A stretch of 6,924 bases of DNA from an uncultured Collinsella sp. (GTDB lineage Bacteria; Actinomycetota; Coriobacteriia; Coriobacteriales; Coriobacteriaceae). Where the stretch lies: contig CABQZS010000017.1 in assembly GCA_902468695.1 (NCBI GenBank), positions 1 through 6,924 of the forward strand. Reading direction: 5' to 3'. Under the pieces are notes generated by a model. The model made no database searches. It saw only the letters and a list, made by a program, of their open reading frames with translations, and was not told where the DNA came from. Position numbers and translations under genes: made by a program. This document shows positions 5,026 to 6,924 of this stretch, piece after piece (position 1 is the first letter of the stretch; the number at the start of each line of letters is the position of its first letter).

Positions 5026-6552
5026 TTAGTCCGTTCGATAGTGCGATCCGAGGCTTTCGGTTCGCTTGCGCATGGCTTTGACCATTTCCTGTGCTAGTTG
5101 AATCTGCGATTGCAGGCGGGCGAGGGCTGCGATTTCGCTGTCCTGAGCTTTCTGTGTGCTCAAGGTCGTTGCCTCCGTCTTCAAGCCCTCAAGATCGTGT
5201 AGTGCCTTGGATAGGCCCCCTTCGGTGCGGTTGATCATACAATGGGTACTCATCGTGTGCTTAAGGCTGCGTGTCAGGCGTTCGGCGACTGTTGTGGCAA
5301 TGCCGTACTGGGGGAGGGCGATATCCGCCTTCGGGGCCTCCTCAGGTGTATTCTGTGCTGCTTGGGCTGCCGATGCGCCCGCGATGCGCCCAAACACTAT
5401 GCCGTTGGCGCTTGACAAGCCACCAATGCGGTCGGCGCCGTGCATGCCGCCTGTCGCCTCGCCGCAAGCGTAGAGGCCCTCAACGCCCGTATACGCGGTC
5501 TTGTCGATTTTGATACCGCCGTTGGCGGCGTGGGCGTACATCGCCACGCGCATCTCGTCAGTCGGGGCGATGCCGTGCTCGTCTTGCAGCCAGGTGGCAA
5601 AGGTCTGCACAAACTCTGGGACATCCTCGCGGGGGAAGTCGTAGTGGAGTGCCAGGCCTTCGACACCTGCCTGATCGATGACGAGATCGATAGCGCGGGA
5701 GGCCAAGCGTGACGTGAAGGGACCATATCCAGAGCGCTGCTCGAGCAGGTCGTCCAGCTTGTCGTCGGCAATATCTACCGGCTGGTCTACATGTACGTAG
5801 CGCCAGGTTTTCTCGTTGAAGACCAGGTTGCGCTTGGGCTCGATGAAGCCGGGCATCATCTGCATGAACTCTATATTAGTAAGTGTTGCGCCGTGCGCCA
5901 GCGCGATGGCCTGCGAGGAGCTGAGCACATCAGCCGACGTAAGGCTGCGCTCGAACAGGCCGCCTGTGCCACCGGCTGCGATGATCGTGGCCTTGGCAGC
6001 AAAGGGCACGATTCGATTTTCGGTGAGGTCGTAGAGTACGGTTCCGGTTATTCTGCCGTTCGTGTCCTCAACAAGGTCAATAAGCTCATGGCGGGGGAGC
6101 AGGCGAATGCCGAGCGACTCGATCCAGGTCGTCAGAGCGTCCTCAAGGGGCTTGCGGGTGAGGCCGCGCCACATGCGCGTCTTGTGGTCAAAGCAGGGGA
6201 TAAACTGCTTTTGCTGAGCACTCTCGGCGCTTTGCGGACGCTGAAGCTCAACGCCCAGGTCTTGCTCGAGCCATTCAATTGCATGGGGAATGCCGTGGAC
6301 AAACGTCTGGACAAGCTCGGGGTCGGCGACGCCGCCACCAACGGTCTGAATAGTGTCGATGAGGTCTTGTTCATCGTCTTCGTTAACGGGTCCGATAAGC
6401 CCCAGGCCCCAGGTTCCGGGGAAGAAGCTCGATCCACTCATAGTCTTGCCGGCGCTTGCCACGGTGACGGTTGCGCCCGTGCGTGCCGCTTCGATGGCGG
6501 CGCAAAGGCCCGCAATGCCAGATCCAATTACCAGTACATCAGTCGATTCCAT
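5026..6552 (-). CDS. Soluble FAD-dependent oxidoreductase, succinate dehydrogenase/fumarate reductase/NadB family
   Basis: A 508-aa FAD-binding flavoprotein. The N-terminus TDVLVIGSGIAGLCAA (4-19) is the dinucleotide-binding fold (GxGxxG at 10-15), followed by SGSSFFPGTWGLG (39-51), the FAD loop ATIIAAGGTGGLF (188-200), AHAANGGIKID (340-350) and GLYACGEATGGMHGADRIGG (359-378). A helical C-terminal domain (about 420-508) resembles that of SdhA/FrdA/NadB, including INRTEGGLSKAL (440-451) and a final ESLGSHYRTD. H341 and R375 align with substrate-binding residues of fumarate reductases. The usual HPT motif is QMMPG (231-235), and no RGEG motif follows, so fumarate or succinate is doubtful as substrate. 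There is no Tat or Sec signal, FMN-binding domain or haem motif, so it is probably cytoplasmic. No iron-sulfur or membrane-anchor subunit is adjacent. The start at 6552 is chosen for GAAAGGAA at 6557-6564 and the position of the FAD motif; the in-frame Met at 6609 lacks this support. Reaction not assignable. Confidence 0.88.
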   Translation of the reverse strand: MESTDVLVIGSGIAGLCAAIEAARTGATVTVASAGKTMSGSSFFPGTWGLGLIGPVNEDDEQDLIDTIQTVGGGVADPELVQTFVHGIPHAIEWLEQDLGVELQRPQSAESAQQKQFIPCFDHKTRMWRGLTRKPLEDALTTWIESLGIRLLPRHELIDLVEDTNGRITGTVLYDLTENRIVPFAAKATIIAAGGTGGLFERSLTSADVLSSSQAIALAHGATLTNIEFMQMMPGFIEPKRNLVFNEKTWRYVHVDQPVDIADDKLDDLLEQRSGYGPFTSRLASRAIDLVIDQAGVEGLALHYDFPREDVPEFVQTFATWLQDEHGIAPTDEMRVAMYAHAANGGIKIDKTAYTGVEGLYACGEATGGMHGADRIGGLSSANGIVFGRIAGASAAQAAQNTPEEAPKADIALPQYGIATTVAERLTRSLKHTMSTHCMINRTEGGLSKALHDLEGLKTEATTLSTQKAQDSEIAALARLQSQIQLAQEMVKAMRKRTESLGSHYRTD

Positions 6553-6648
6553 CGGATTCCTTTCTCGTCCGGAGCATTGTCGCACGGGTGATCGGCAATG
6601 GGGCCGCAAAGACTCGGCAAATCGGTAAAGGGTAAATATGGCAGATGG

Positions 6649-6669
6649 GCGTCATGGACGCTCTGACGC
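6649..6669. repeat. Small inverted repeat upstream of the flavoprotein gene
   Basis: GCGTCA (6649-6654) and TGACGC (6664-6669) are 6-bp inverted arms with a 9-nt spacer, about 100 nt before the flavoprotein start. It could be an operator. Otherwise the 6553-6740 gap shows nothing I can name, and I found no convincing -35/-10 pair on the minus strand. Confidence 0.35.
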
Positions 6670-6735
6670 TCCATCTCATCACATCTTGTATTTCGCCCCA
6701 ACTGATATATCGGCATTAGCTACCCTGCGCCAGCG

Positions 6736-6773
6736 CAAACAAAAAGAGCCGCTACCCGGGTGGGTAGCGGCTC
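6736..6773 (-). terminator. Strong intrinsic terminator of the GGGtGRT-family gene
   Basis: A perfect 12-bp stem (GAGCCGCTACCC at 6746-6757 with 6762-6773) and a 4-nt loop are followed on the minus strand by TTTTTGTTTG (6745-6736). It lies 35 nt beyond the stop at 6809. Confidence 0.95.
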
Positions 6774-6808
6774 CAAAGCTCAACTATATGAGCATCGCGC
6801 GGGCGCGA

Positions 6809-6924
6809 TTAGGCCTTGAGGGCCTCCTCGACGGCGACAGCGCAGGCGACGGTGGCACCGACCATGGGGTTGTTGCCCATGCCGATGAGACCCATCATGT
6901 CGACGTGCGCAGGCACGGAGGAAG
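6809..6924 (-). CDS. GGGtGRT-family protein, C-terminal 37 residues (cut by window edge)
   Basis: The minus-strand frame enters from the right edge and stops at TAA 6811-6809. The visible end reads SSVPAHVDMMGLIGMGNNPM, then VGATVACAVAVEEALKA. As I recall the family, SVPAH(V)xMMGLIGMGNNPMVGATVAVAVAVE closes GGGtGRT proteins, a conserved family of unknown function common in anaerobic Firmicutes and Coriobacteriia and named for a GGGTGRT motif that would lie outside this window. Only about a tenth of the protein is present, so the assignment rests on memory of this tail. The terminator at 6736-6773 follows it. Confidence 0.7.
   Translation of the reverse strand, partial: SSVPAHVDMMGLIGMGNNPMVGATVACAVAVEEALKA

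Noticed and set aside
5791..6591. A 266-codon plus-strand open frame opposite the flavoprotein
   Set aside because: It is antisense to the well-supported FAD domain and shows no family motif of its own.
6553..6609. A flavoprotein start 19 codons upstream, at 6609
   Set aside because: The extra residues (MRPHCRSPVR...) are not a signal peptide and add nothing to the FAD fold, whereas ATG 6552 has a good ribosome binding site and the usual position before the GxGxxG motif.
6528..6716. A 62-codon minus-strand open frame upstream of the flavoprotein
   Set aside because: It runs into the flavoprotein start in another frame, has no clear ribosome binding site and resembles no family I know.

Overview
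The window looks like chromosomal DNA from a GC-rich anaerobic actinobacterium of the Coriobacteriia, most likely a gut Collinsella or close relative. This is an inference from composition and gene content (a GGGtGRT-family C-terminus, a VanZ-like protein, a zinc-type ROK fructokinase and a soluble flavoprotein of the fumarate reductase/aspartate oxidase family). No marker gene here proves the taxon.

Layout. Positions 1-1073 hold two co-directional plus-strand genes: the 3' part of an unrecognised acidic, Pro/Ala-rich protein, then a VanZ-family membrane protein 7 nt downstream. They end at a strong hairpin at 1065-1105 that overlaps the vanZ-like stop codon and also reads as a terminator on the other strand, serving the convergent ROK kinase. 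Positions 1188-3401 hold two minus-strand genes, a ROK fructokinase-type kinase (1188-2078) and a class I/II aminotransferase (2220-3401). A terminator between them and a possible kinase promoter suggest separate transcription.

A plus-strand tRNA operon (tRNA-His GTG, tRNA-Lys CTT) has a recognisable promoter at 3512-3540 and a UUCG-type terminator. The last 20 nt of tRNA-Lys plus that terminator and flank (93 bp) occur again 177 bp downstream with six mismatches. This tRNA-3'-end direct repeat is the usual scar of site-specific integration. It encloses 84 bp rich in palindromes and is followed by an AT-richer minus-strand dinD-like gene (4003-4864). That gene is split by a one-base frameshift at a five-base homopolymer. 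I read 3723 to about 4950 as a small, decayed accessory islet behind tRNA-Lys.

From 5026 to 6552 (minus) lies a 508-aa soluble FAD-binding protein of the succinate dehydrogenase/fumarate reductase/NadB family. It lacks two of the family's substrate-site motifs, so its substrate is open. The 256-bp gap at 6553-6808 holds a near-perfect terminator for the next minus-strand gene and one small inverted repeat, but no promoter I trust. The window ends in the C-terminal 37 residues of a GGGtGRT-family protein.

The genes do not form one pathway. I see no CRISPR array, transposase, integrase or defence cluster. The observations most worth a second look are the tRNA-Lys repeat scar, the frameshifted dinD and the altered active site of the flavoprotein.
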